Assembly: GCF_002115745.1 (NCBI RefSeq) | Contig: NZ_JFKB01000001.1 | Coordinates: forward strand, 558,001 to 622,000 | DNA length: 64,000 nt | From: Thalassospira alkalitolerans | Lineage (GTDB): Bacteria > Pseudomonadota > Alphaproteobacteria > Rhodospirillales > Thalassospiraceae | Direction of reading: 5' to 3' | Part shown: positions 43,327 through 51,734 of the stretch, in pieces | Numbering within the stretch: position 1 is the first letter of the stretch | Layout of the letters: the number at the start of each line of letters is the position of its first letter | The notes under the pieces: generated by a model | Seen by the model: only the letters and a program-made list of their open reading frames with translations | Told to the model about the DNA's origin: nothing | The model's database searches: none | Made by a program: the position numbers and the translations under genes

Positions 43327-45015
43327 ATGTCGACAGTTAATTCGTCTACTACATCGAGTTACGTATCCTCGTCCTATGTGTCAGGTTTGACAGACCTTGA
43401 TACCGCAGAATTGGTTGAAGACGCCTATAATACCAAGATGGAGGTCGCCGACACAATCGAGGCAGAGGTCGACGATATCGAACTTCAGATAGCGGCCTTC
43501 GAGGACTTGCAAGATCTTCTTGAAGCCCTTCAGGATGCGGCCGAGGCGCTGACGGCGTCAGCCGAACTCGATAGCCTGCGTGATGATGTCTGGGTTGGGA
43601 AATCGGCTTATTTGTCATCATCAGATGCGAATACCACGGCGTCTGATGTTCTGGGTGTTCTGGTCGATGACGAGGCCGCAGCAGGAAGTTATACGATTGA
43701 AATCACCCAACTTGCCACGGCGCATAAGCTAGGCGGTGATACCTATGACGATTCTGCATCTGCACTTGGCCTTGCGGGAACGATTAATCTGGTTGCAGGT
43801 GATGATTACACGGCAACAGATATCGAAATTACCGATGACATGTCGCTTGACGAGATTGCAGATGCGATCAACGAGCAAAGTAGTGCAACCGGTGTCCGGG
43901 CCAGTGTTCTTCAGATTTCTGATGATGAATATATGCTGGTGCTTTCGGCGATTGATACCGGGCAGGAAATTACATTTGATACCGATGGTGCCGATACGAC
44001 ACTGGCGGCTTCGCTTGGCCTGACCAATGCCGATGGTAGCTATGCCAATGAATTGGTTACTGCCGATCAGGCGATTTTTTCCGTTGATGGTGTCGAGGTT
44101 ACACGCAGCAGCAATAGCGTCGATGATGTGATCGATGGTGTGACGCTTTATCTGTATGCCGAGGAAGAAGGCACGGAAATCACGCTTGAAATCGAAGAGG
44201 ACGCCAGTTCGGTCTATGACGCGATTGAGGCCTTTGTGACCGCGTATAATGATCTGCGAAGCTTCGTTATTACCAATCAAACCTATGAAGCAGGTGAAGG
44301 AGCGGGCGAAGACGCTGTTCTGTTTGGCGACTCACTGCTTAGTTCTTCGGTTACATCGGTCTATGGCGCGCTGTCGTTTTCCGAAGACAGTTCAACATAT
44401 GCAACGTTGTCTTCGATTGGCATTACCTTTGATGAAAGCAATTATCTGGTCATTGACAGCGAGACGCTTGAAGAAGCGTTGGTCTCTGACTTTGACGAGA
44501 TTGCCGATCTGTTTTCACTTTCGACCGATACCAATTCGGATGAATTGTTGGTGTCCGGAGCGGACGGTTCCTATACCGGTACCTTCACCATTGATATCAC
44601 GACCGATGCCGATGGCAATATCACCTCGGCCAGTGTTGGCGGGGATGCCAGCCTGTTCACCGTCAGTGGTAATCAGATCATCGGGGTCGACGGATCGGAA
44701 TATGAAGGCGTCAAACTTTATTTTGGTGGTGACAGTTCCGACAGTATCGATGTCACGATTTCAAGTGGCCTTGCCTATGAAATGATGAATGTGCTCGACA
44801 CATATACCGACAGTTCAGACGGGTTGATTTCGGCCCGGATCGAACGTTTGGAAGAACAAACCTCAAATCTTGAGGATGAGATTGATGACGTCACAGCCGA
44901 CGCCACCGCCTATGCCGAAAAGCTGACCGAACGTTATTCGGCGCTAGAAGCCAAGATGTATCAGCTTCAGCTGCTGCGCGAACAACTTGAAGCCTTGTGG
45001 GGTAACGATGAGTAA
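43327..45015 (+). CDS. fliD: Flagellar hook-associated protein 2 (filament cap) FliD
   Basis: 562 aa. FliD_N begins after a Ser-rich leader with YVSGLTDLDTAELVEDAYNT and a coiled coil; the usual IDVETLV-like start is changed. FliD_C domain includes VYDAIEAFVTAYNDLRSFVI and the family segment LFGDSLLSSSVTSVYGALSF, then SSIGITFDESNYLVIDSETL. A C-terminal coiled coil (RIERLEEQTSNLEDEIDDVT ... YSALEAKMYQLQLLREQLEA) completes it. Strongly acidic, Thr/Ser/Asp-rich. AAGGAGG precedes ATG 43327. Overlaps fliS by 8 bases. Confidence 0.92.
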   Translation: MSTVNSSTTSSYVSSSYVSGLTDLDTAELVEDAYNTKMEVADTIEAEVDDIELQIAAFEDLQDLLEALQDAAEALTASAELDSLRDDVWVGKSAYLSSSDANTTASDVLGVLVDDEAAAGSYTIEITQLATAHKLGGDTYDDSASALGLAGTINLVAGDDYTATDIEITDDMSLDEIADAINEQSSATGVRASVLQISDDEYMLVLSAIDTGQEITFDTDGADTTLAASLGLTNADGSYANELVTADQAIFSVDGVEVTRSSNSVDDVIDGVTLYLYAEEEGTEITLEIEEDASSVYDAIEAFVTAYNDLRSFVITNQTYEAGEGAGEDAVLFGDSLLSSSVTSVYGALSFSEDSSTYATLSSIGITFDESNYLVIDSETLEEALVSDFDEIADLFSLSTDTNSDELLVSGADGSYTGTFTIDITTDADGNITSASVGGDASLFTVSGNQIIGVDGSEYEGVKLYFGGDSSDSIDVTISSGLAYEMMNVLDTYTDSSDGLISARIERLEEQTSNLEDEIDDVTADATAYAEKLTERYSALEAKMYQLQLLREQLEALWGNDE

Positions 45016-45478
45016 TAATTCACAGGCGGCGGCTCAGCAGGCCTATCGCTTTGCCGGTGCGAGTTCCCAATACAACAATGCATTGCGCACGACCTCGCCG
45101 ATTGCAATGATGGTGATTGCCATTACCCGCACGCGTCAGCATCTGAGAGCGGCCAAACAACACCGTGAAGAAAAGCATTTTGATCTGGAACATCAGGAAA
45201 AGGCAATTGCTATCAATCGATTGCGTGCCCTGCAAGCAATCGTGGCGCCGAAATCGGCCCCGGAATTGTCGCGTGATCTTTATGCGTTTTATGCCCGCAT
45301 GATCAAACTTCTGGCTCGAAACGGGCGTGAAACCCCACTTGAGGAGCGTTACGTATTCGTCGACCGGAACCTTGAAGCACTGGCAAAACAGTGGGAATCG
45401 TTTAAATCGGTCAATCCACGGTCCGCTGGATCAAAACAGGTCCCCGGCACGCGTCACATCGTAGAGCAGGTGTTGTGA
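45008..45478 (+). CDS. fliS: FliS-like flagellar secretion chaperone
   Basis: 156 aa. AYRFAGASSQYNNALRTTSP followed by long amphipathic helices (MVIAITRTRQHLRAAKQHRE, KAIAINRLRALQAIV, ELSRDLYAFYARMIKLLARN) matches FliS architecture. FliS binds the flagellin C-terminus and stops early polymerisation. It overlaps the fliD 3' end, the usual fliD-fliS coupling. The sequence is diverged, so the call rests on both pattern and position. Confidence 0.78.
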   Translation: MSNNSQAAAQQAYRFAGASSQYNNALRTTSPIAMMVIAITRTRQHLRAAKQHREEKHFDLEHQEKAIAINRLRALQAIVAPKSAPELSRDLYAFYARMIKLLARNGRETPLEERYVFVDRNLEALAKQWESFKSVNPRSAGSKQVPGTRHIVEQVL

Positions 45479-45485
45479 GGGGCAG

Positions 45486-46097
45486 TTGAGTGTAGGCATC
45501 CGTCGCGAAATGACGTTGGGATCACAGGCATCCGAAGTGGCCAGGCAAGCTGCCGCCCTGGCGGATTTGACTGATCCGGATCTTGTTGCCTTGATGGTTC
45601 ATGGCGACAAGCGCGCATATCGCGTGCTTGTTGAACGCTATTACCGTGGGATCATCGGGATTGCGCGCCGGATGGGTTTGAACGGTGGTGACGTTGAAGA
45701 TGCAGCGCAGGATGTCTTTGTCCGGGTTTGGTTGCATCGGGAAAAATGGCGCCCCGAAGGGGCAAGTTTTAAAACCTGGTTATATCGTGTTGCGGTCAAC
45801 CGGATCATTGATTTAAAACGAAAACCGCAATTTGTTGATGGCGGTGATCTTGAAAGCATCCCTGATGGCGCAATGTCGCCGGTTGAAAAATTGGCACAGC
45901 ATCAGGAATTCAAACGCTTGCGAACGGCAATAAAGCTATTATCCGAGCAACAACAAATTGCCATCAATCTATTTTATGATCGTGAGTTATCGAACCAAGA
46001 AGCGGCCGCGATCATGGGTGTTTCCGTTAATGCAATGGAATCGCTTTTAAAAAGGGCACGAAAGCGACTGCGTGAAGAGTTGAAAGCGATGGAATAG
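45486..46097 (+). CDS. ECF-type RNA polymerase sigma factor
   Basis: 203 aa. Region 2 reads AYRVLVERYYRGIIGIARRM, DVEDAAQDVFVRVWLHREKW and FKTWLYRVAVNRIIDLKRKP; region 4 reads LSEQQQIAINLFYDRELSNQ and EAAAIMGVSVNAMESLLKRA. No sigma-1 or region 3. The TTG at 45486 follows GAGGGG; ATG at 45510 is the alternative. It begins 8 bases after fliS and is followed by a membrane anti-sigma-like gene and a CnrX-like gene. An ECF gene inside a flagellar locus is unusual. Confidence 0.93.
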   Translation: MSVGIRREMTLGSQASEVARQAAALADLTDPDLVALMVHGDKRAYRVLVERYYRGIIGIARRMGLNGGDVEDAAQDVFVRVWLHREKWRPEGASFKTWLYRVAVNRIIDLKRKPQFVDGGDLESIPDGAMSPVEKLAQHQEFKRLRTAIKLLSEQQQIAINLFYDRELSNQEAAAIMGVSVNAMESLLKRARKRLREELKAME

Positions 46098-46156
46098 ATC
46101 GTTAACTTCAGTTGCGTTCGAACAGGTAGGTTCGTCCTAGAAAAAAGCGGTGTGCT

Positions 46157-46858
46157 GTGAAGATCGAGAAATTTGAAGAACTGTTGGATCAATACGGGTG
46201 GGATGTTTCGTCTTGGCCGGAACTGTATCGTTACGAGGCTAACAGTTTTATTGCGCTTAATGACGAGGCGGCCGAATTGCTTCGGTCCCTTAAATCCGTT
46301 GAAGACTTTCTGGCCGATGATCCTTTGCCGATGGGCAAGCATCAGGCCATTGATGATATTTTTGCTGCGATTGATGTCAACGAGGGGCGTGCCGACCGCG
46401 CGGCTACGGGCAATGCAGATATCGTAGATATCAAAAGCGACATTTTCGCCTTCAGCGATGATCGCCCGAAACATCACAGGGTAACGGTTGCGGCGAAACA
46501 GTCCGATGATGTTATTGCACCCCGGCAAACCTATCCATCCGATCAGGCAGCAACACCTGCGCAAAATGCCGCAGTTCCAACTGATTCGGCACATAGTGTA
46601 TCGAGCCTGACGGTAAAGTCATCACGTGCATTGCTGCGTTATTCCGCGACTTTTGCGTCGGCCTTTGGCATGGTGATTTGTGTTATGTTCGGTTTTGTCG
46701 TTGGGGTAATATTTACCTCGGAACAGGAAATTCAGTCCGATGTTCAGGCAACGGAACTGCCGATGGTCAGGGCACTTGAAAATCATTTTTTTGACGAAGC
46801 ATCGCAGGGTATGGGTCTTGGTAATAATGTCGACAAATCGTTGGCAGGGCAAAAATGA
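46157..46858 (+). CDS. Single-TM anti-sigma-like protein
   Basis: 233 aa. An N-terminal ~80-residue acidic helical region (MKIEKFEELLDQYGWDVSSW and LRSLKSVEDFLADDPLPM) would face the cytoplasm; a variable linker follows; one membrane helix (ATFASAFGMVICVMFGFVVG) lies near residue 168-190; a short periplasmic tail ends the protein. No zinc-type HxxxCxxC. The layout is that of CnrY-like or other membrane anti-sigma factors, and it lies directly after the ECF gene. Function is inferred from layout and context, not from sequence identity. Confidence 0.65.
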   Translation: MKIEKFEELLDQYGWDVSSWPELYRYEANSFIALNDEAAELLRSLKSVEDFLADDPLPMGKHQAIDDIFAAIDVNEGRADRAATGNADIVDIKSDIFAFSDDRPKHHRVTVAAKQSDDVIAPRQTYPSDQAATPAQNAAVPTDSAHSVSSLTVKSSRALLRYSATFASAFGMVICVMFGFVVGVIFTSEQEIQSDVQATELPMVRALENHFFDEASQGMGLGNNVDKSLAGQK

Positions 46859-47364
46859 TGGCATTTGATGATCGCCGAAAATCAAATTCCGGTGGCAGGA
46901 TCATGTGGGTTTCGCTTGCGCTGAACCTGTTCTTGATCGGTGCAATTGCCGGCAGCATTGCTGCGGGCAGTACGATCCTGCATCGCTTCTTTGAGGGGCC
47001 TTTGCCGCCCTTTGATGGGGGGCAGGACCGCCCGCCACCGCTTCGCATGCTTGAAGAAATACGGGATCGACTAAGCCCTGGCGGGAAGGAAGTCTTTGAT
47101 GCAGAGTTTGGCCCCGTGGTCACGGAGTTGATGAAACGGCGTCAGGATGTTGAAGCATTCACGGAATTGCGCGAAGTTTTGTTACGCGATAATGCGACGG
47201 ATGAAGATATCCGCGTTGCTTTTGATCAGTTGAAAGACGGTATCGGTCGTGACTTTACCAATATCCTTAATCATATGGCCAATGTTGCGGTTAAGTTATC
47301 ATTGGCTGACCGTGCCGAGCTGGCGCTGCATCGCCCCGGACCACCGCCGCCACCAGATCAATAG
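46855..47364 (+). CDS. CnrX-like periplasmic sensor (heavy-metal resistance/Spy-like fold)
   Basis: 169 aa with an N-terminal anchor (IMWVSLALNLFLIGAIAGSI) and a periplasmic helical domain rich in charged helices: MLEEIRDRLSPGGKEVFDAE, ELMKRRQDVEAFTELREVLL and VAFDQLKDGIGRDFTNILNH. This is the Metal_resist/CnrX layout. A Pro-rich tail ends the protein. Overlaps the anti-sigma gene by four bases. With the two preceding genes it reproduces the sigma/anti-sigma/sensor trio of CnrH-Y-X, although here the metal-binding His cluster is sparse, so the signal may not be a metal. Confidence 0.72.
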   Translation: MMAFDDRRKSNSGGRIMWVSLALNLFLIGAIAGSIAAGSTILHRFFEGPLPPFDGGQDRPPPLRMLEEIRDRLSPGGKEVFDAEFGPVVTELMKRRQDVEAFTELREVLLRDNATDEDIRVAFDQLKDGIGRDFTNILNHMANVAVKLSLADRAELALHRPGPPPPPDQ

Positions 47365-47399
47365 GTCGCGATGGGCCGGTAATTTCAGCACGTAATTTT

Positions 47400-47427
47400 A
47401 AAGGAGCGCACCCGCGCTCCTTTTTTT
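47400..47427 (+). terminator. Rho-independent terminator after the ECF cassette
   Basis: GGAGCGC pairs with GCGCTCC around ACCC, extended by AA/TT pairs, followed by seven T. It separates the flagellin-fliD-fliS-ECF transcript from flgD. Confidence 0.88.
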
Positions 47428-47452
47428 ATTTTCAAAAAAAGTAACTTTGTGG

Positions 47453-47478
47453 CGCCAGTTTTTCCGTCCGCCTGCGTG
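47453..47478 (+). promoter_or_regulatory. Bipartite promoter-like motif upstream of flgD
   Basis: CGCCAGTTTT at 47453-47462 and GCGTG at 47474-47478, the same boxes and 11-base spacing as in front of the flagellin gene. The distance to the flgD start is about 45 bases. Confidence 0.5.
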
Positions 47479-47523
47479 AAACGAACATAGACAAATTTAA
47501 CAGTTCGATTTCCGGAGGCAGTG

Positions 47524-48219
47524 ATGAGTTACCTCAGCGGCCTGACATACGATAGCCTGGCGAGTTCTGCGACCACATCGTCGAGCACGACAAGTTCGTC
47601 AAGCACGAGCGAAAGCTCGACCTATGAAACCTATATGACGCTGATGCTGACGACACTCCAGAATCAGGATCCAACCGATCCCGAGGATGTCTCGGAAATC
47701 ACCACCCAGCTTGCAACCTTTGAACAGCTTGAACTGGCGGAACAGAACAATTCGCTATTGTCTGATTTGTCGGAATCGCTTTTGACCTTGCAGGGGGTTG
47801 TCGATAACAGCGCCGCCCAGTCCTATTTGGGAACAGATATCGTTGCCGTTGGCGATACTGCCCCGCTCGAAGATGGCGAGGCCGAATGGTATTTCGTCCT
47901 TGATGATGCGGCCGATAGTGTGAGCATCGAAATTACCGACGAAGACGGCAACGTGGTCTATCAGACGACCACGACCGGATCGGAAGGTGCGAATAATTTC
48001 ATCTGGGATGGCACGACCGATGACGGCAGTACGCTGAGCTCGGGCACCTATACCCTTTCGGTCGAAGCGACCGATTCCGACGGTAGTTCCATAGATTCCG
48101 AAATTCTGATGACCGGTGTGGTGTCGGCAATCGACCTGACCGGTGATGAGGCCGTGCTGTATGTCAACGGGGTCGATATCTCGATCTCGGACGTTCAGGG
48201 CACGCAAACAGTTTCCTGA
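47524..48219 (+). CDS. flgD: Flagellar hook capping protein FlgD
   Basis: 231 aa. A Ser/Thr-rich start is followed by the FlgD signature TYMTLMLTTLQNQDPTDPED and TTQLATFEQLELAEQNNSLL. The C-terminal part has FlgD Ig/Tudor-like strands: VSIEITDEDGNVVYQTTT, NNFIWDGTTDDGSTLSSGTY and TLSVEATDSDG. It caps the growing hook. GGAGG precedes; ATG 47524 is preferred over GTG 47521. First gene of the hook transcript. Confidence 0.93.
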   Translation: MSYLSGLTYDSLASSATTSSSTTSSSSTSESSTYETYMTLMLTTLQNQDPTDPEDVSEITTQLATFEQLELAEQNNSLLSDLSESLLTLQGVVDNSAAQSYLGTDIVAVGDTAPLEDGEAEWYFVLDDAADSVSIEITDEDGNVVYQTTTTGSEGANNFIWDGTTDDGSTLSSGTYTLSVEATDSDGSSIDSEILMTGVVSAIDLTGDEAVLYVNGVDISISDVQGTQTVS

Positions 48220-48236
48220 AGTGAAGGATCAAGGTC

Positions 48237-49532
48237 ATGAGTTTAAGCAGTGCACTGAATTCCGCCGTTTTGGGGCTGAATGCGCAATCGACGTCGCTTG
48301 GTGTGATTTCGGGCAATATCAGCAATAGTGAAACCGTCGGTTACAAAGATAGTACCACGTCTTTCTCGTCGCTGGTGACGACACCCGGTTCGACGACAAG
48401 TGGTTATTCCAACGGGGTGCTTACATCGACCCAGACCAATATCAGTTCACAAGGTCTGATTCAGGCGGATGATACGGCAACCAGTCTGGCGATTTCGGGC
48501 GACGGCTTCTTTGTCGTGACCGATGCCAACGGCGATGTCTATTACACACGTGCCGGTGATTTTGATACCGATTCTGATGGTAATCTGGTCAACAGTTCCG
48601 GTTATTACCTGATGGGATATGCGCTTGATGAGAATGGTGATCCCGTCAACGGAACCGTTCCGACAAGTACATCCGCACTGTCTACCATCAATCTTGAAAA
48701 CCTGACCGGGACGGCCGAAGCCACGACCGAAGTTTCGATGGTCGTTAATCTTCCGGCAGATGCGGCAGTGGGCGATACATTTTCCGTCGATGTCGAGATT
48801 TTCGACAGTCTCGGCACCAGTCACACGGTGACCTATGGTTATGAAAAGACTGCGGCAAACGAATGGGAACTGACCTATTCCGATCCGGTTCTGACCTCGG
48901 ATGGTACCACGGTGACCGGCACGTCGGCCGGTGGCCCCCTGACCATCTCATTTGACGGCGATGGTAATCTGTCTGCGATTACTGATTCCGGTGGCACCGA
49001 TGTAACCGACAGCGCAACCCTGACTGTGACCGGCTGGACCACGGGGGCGAATGACAGCTCGATCGTTTCCGACCTTGGCACTGCTGGTGATGATGATGGT
49101 CTGAAGCAACTTGCCTCGGACGAGGGAGATGGCGACATGACGATGTATTCGGTCGATCAGAACGGCTCGAACTATAGCGAGATCGCCGAGATTTCCATCG
49201 CGGATGACGGGGTGGTGTCGGTCACCTATGAAAATGGCGAAAGTGAACCGGTCTATCAGGTTGTGCTGGCTGATTTTGCCAATGCTGATGGTCTGACAGC
49301 CTATAGCGACACTGTTTACCGGGAAAGCAATACATCGGGTAACTATGTGCTGAAAACGCCGGGCGATGGTGGCACCGGTACGCTTGCCGATTATTCGTTG
49401 GAAAGCTCGACTGTCGATACCACCAGCCAGTTTTCCAAAATGATTGTCGCCCAACAGGCCTATTCAGCGGCGGCCCAGGTCGTCTCAACGACCAGTGACA
49501 TGTATGACACGCTGATTTCGGCCGTGAATTAA
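48237..49532 (+). CDS. flgE: Flagellar hook protein FlgE
   Basis: 431 aa. N-terminal SALNSAVLGLNAQSTSLGVI and SGNISNSETVGYKDSTTSFS are the rod/hook motif; LAISGDGFFVVTDANGDVYY and TRAGDFDTDSDGNLVNSSGY follow. The C-terminus ends MIVAQQAYSAAAQVVSTTSDM YDTLISAVN, the amphipathic helix used for assembly. Asp-rich with DGDGN-like repeats, no Cys. Lies 17 bases after flgD. Confidence 0.95.
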   Translation: MSLSSALNSAVLGLNAQSTSLGVISGNISNSETVGYKDSTTSFSSLVTTPGSTTSGYSNGVLTSTQTNISSQGLIQADDTATSLAISGDGFFVVTDANGDVYYTRAGDFDTDSDGNLVNSSGYYLMGYALDENGDPVNGTVPTSTSALSTINLENLTGTAEATTEVSMVVNLPADAAVGDTFSVDVEIFDSLGTSHTVTYGYEKTAANEWELTYSDPVLTSDGTTVTGTSAGGPLTISFDGDGNLSAITDSGGTDVTDSATLTVTGWTTGANDSSIVSDLGTAGDDDGLKQLASDEGDGDMTMYSVDQNGSNYSEIAEISIADDGVVSVTYENGESEPVYQVVLADFANADGLTAYSDTVYRESNTSGNYVLKTPGDGGTGTLADYSLESSTVDTTSQFSKMIVAQQAYSAAAQVVSTTSDMYDTLISAVN

Positions 49533-49546
49533 GGGGATATGGGAAT

Positions 49547-49969
49547 ATGACTGCTTTGGCATTGGCCCTTCGTAACGACAGTGATGCGGTAACACAGATC
49601 ATTCATCGTCTTGAAGAACTTCTGGATGTCGAATGGCGCATCCTTGAACAGGCGCAATATGATTTGCTGCCCGATATTACCGCCGAAAAAACCCTGCTTG
49701 AAAACGAATTGCAGGCTGAACTTCGTGCTCAGAAACAGGCTGATCCGACCAATCCGCTGGCGGGGCAGATTGTTAATATCGATGCCGTGCGCAGTTTGCG
49801 AACCAAGCTTGATCGCAACAATGTTCGTCTGACGGCCAAACGAGATGCGTGCATGAAGCGCATCCGTGCGGGCTGGGCTGCGACAAAGGGTGATCAGGCA
49901 ACGTCATATGATCAGGATGGCGATCTGAACAACAAGACGACGCAGACGATCCTTAACTTCAAGATGTAA
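49547..49969 (+). CDS. FlgN-like flagellar export chaperone
   Basis: 140 aa, entirely helical: ALALRNDSDAVTQIIHRLEE, LLDVEWRILEQAQYDLLPDI and AEKTLLENELQAELRAQKQA match the FlgN pattern of long amphipathic helices with the ExxxLxxxL-type client part. It lies between flgE and flgK, where FlgN (chaperone for FlgK/FlgL) is expected. Sequence similarity is weak; the position supports the call. Confidence 0.7.
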   Translation: MTALALALRNDSDAVTQIIHRLEELLDVEWRILEQAQYDLLPDITAEKTLLENELQAELRAQKQADPTNPLAGQIVNIDAVRSLRTKLDRNNVRLTAKRDACMKRIRAGWAATKGDQATSYDQDGDLNNKTTQTILNFKM

Positions 49970-50000
49970 TTGCAATTTTGGCAACTGACAGGTCAGAATC

Positions 50001-51722
50001 ATGTCGATCCGTGCTGCCCAAACCGCTGCGCTAAGCGCATTGCAATCAAGCCAGGCCGGGATCGCTGTATCTTCGAACAACATCGCAAATGCGTCGGTCG
50101 AAGGATACACGACCAAATCTGCCAGTTTGGCGAGCAATGTCAACGGGGGAGCCGCCGTTGGCGTATCCGTCACATCGGTGGGGTCAACGGTCGATATTTA
50201 TCTGATCAAGGCCATTAATGAAAGCGCATCGGAAAGTGGCTATGCCTCGGTCTTTGCCGATCCTCTGGAACTTGTTGCCAGCAATTTCGGAACTGTTGGT
50301 GATGACGATGCGATTTCGACCTTGATCACAGATCTGGAAACCTCGATTGCATCGCTTGCCGCCAGTGCCGACAGCCAATCTGCCAAGTCACTGGCTTTGA
50401 CGGATGCGCAACAGATTGCCACGGAACTGAATGATCTTTCTGACAGTGTACAGGATCAGCGTTCTGCGGCTGATCAGTCAATTGAGGATACGGTCGATCA
50501 GATCAATACGCTTTTGACTGAGATCCAGAACTATAACGATCAACTAAGCGGCACGGACGGGACGACACTGTCGTCAAGCGAACTGGAAGATGCCCGTTCA
50601 GTTGCGGTTCAGAAATTGTCCGAGCTGGTTGATATAAGCTATTATACAAGTGGATCGAACCAGACGCAGATCTATATTGGGGGCACCCTTGTTGTCGGAA
50701 GTCAGGTTCAGCAACTGGAATACAACGCTGTTGGGGCGGTGAATGCTGATACCAGCTTTGGCGAGATCACGGTCAATGGCAATTCGATCATGGATGATGT
50801 CAGCGGTGGCGAACTCGGCGGGTTGATTGATCTGCGCGATGAAACCCTTCCTGATATTCAGGCCGAGCTCGATAACCTTGCGGTGACCTTGATGGATAGC
50901 ATCAATGCTGTCATCAATCTTGGGACGTCGTTTCCCGGTGCCAGCGAATTGAATTCAAGCGAAACAACAGATTTGACCGATGCTGTTGCCGGTACGGGTA
51001 CCGTGCGGTTTGCCGCAACCGATGAAGACGGCAATGCGGTTGAAATTCTTGATATCGATCTGACAACTGTGGCCACCGTTCAGGATCTTGTTGATCAAAT
51101 CAATGCATCAACCAATATGACGGCAACGGTAAATGCCGATGGGACGTTGACGATTGCCAGTTCCGATGACGATTACGGGGTTTCGATTGTCAATATGGAC
51201 GCCGAAATTGGCGCCGATGCATTGGGTTTTTCCGATTATTTTGGCCTGAATGACATGTTTACCGGCACCGGTGCCGATGACATTTCTGTCAATGCCGACT
51301 GGCTTGCCGATTCAAGTCTGGTGCCGACAGGGGCGGGATCGGATGATGCGGCCCTTGCGGTTGGTGACAGCGTGATTTCATCGGGAAGTTCCGATGTGGC
51401 CGAAGCTTTGGCAGAGGTGTTCGACACCAATGTCAGTTTTGATTCAGCTGGCAACCTTGGCAGCACCAAAACCACGCTGTCAGATTATGCCTCGGAAATA
51501 TTGTCCGATGTTGCACAACAGGCATCCTCGGCCGAGACCAAAGCCAGTGTCGCTGAAACCGCCTATAGCGATCTTGTTGAAAGTTTTTCGAACCAATACG
51601 GTGTTAATACCGATGAAGAGGCCCTGACATTGGCCAATCTTGAAAGTGCCTATGAGGCCGCCGCCGCGATCCTTGAGATCACGCAGTCGCTGATGGACAC
51701 CTTGCTTGAAGCTGTCCGGTAA
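50001..51722 (+). CDS. flgK: Flagellar hook-associated protein 1 FlgK
   Basis: 573 aa. N-terminal AALSALQSSQAGIAVSSNNI and ANASVEGYTTKSASLASN are the rod/hook motif; the FlgK region includes LTDAQQIATELNDLSDSVQD, INTLLTEIQNYNDQLSG and GGLIDLRDETLPDIQAELDN. The C-terminal helix is EEALTLANLESAYEAAAAIL EITQSLMDTLLEAVR. It joins hook and filament. 13 bases precede flgL. Confidence 0.94.
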   Translation: MSIRAAQTAALSALQSSQAGIAVSSNNIANASVEGYTTKSASLASNVNGGAAVGVSVTSVGSTVDIYLIKAINESASESGYASVFADPLELVASNFGTVGDDDAISTLITDLETSIASLAASADSQSAKSLALTDAQQIATELNDLSDSVQDQRSAADQSIEDTVDQINTLLTEIQNYNDQLSGTDGTTLSSSELEDARSVAVQKLSELVDISYYTSGSNQTQIYIGGTLVVGSQVQQLEYNAVGAVNADTSFGEITVNGNSIMDDVSGGELGGLIDLRDETLPDIQAELDNLAVTLMDSINAVINLGTSFPGASELNSSETTDLTDAVAGTGTVRFAATDEDGNAVEILDIDLTTVATVQDLVDQINASTNMTATVNADGTLTIASSDDDYGVSIVNMDAEIGADALGFSDYFGLNDMFTGTGADDISVNADWLADSSLVPTGAGSDDAALAVGDSVISSGSSDVAEALAEVFDTNVSFDSAGNLGSTKTTLSDYASEILSDVAQQASSAETKASVAETAYSDLVESFSNQYGVNTDEEALTLANLESAYEAAAAILEITQSLMDTLLEAVR

Positions 51723-51734
51723 AGGGTAAATAAC

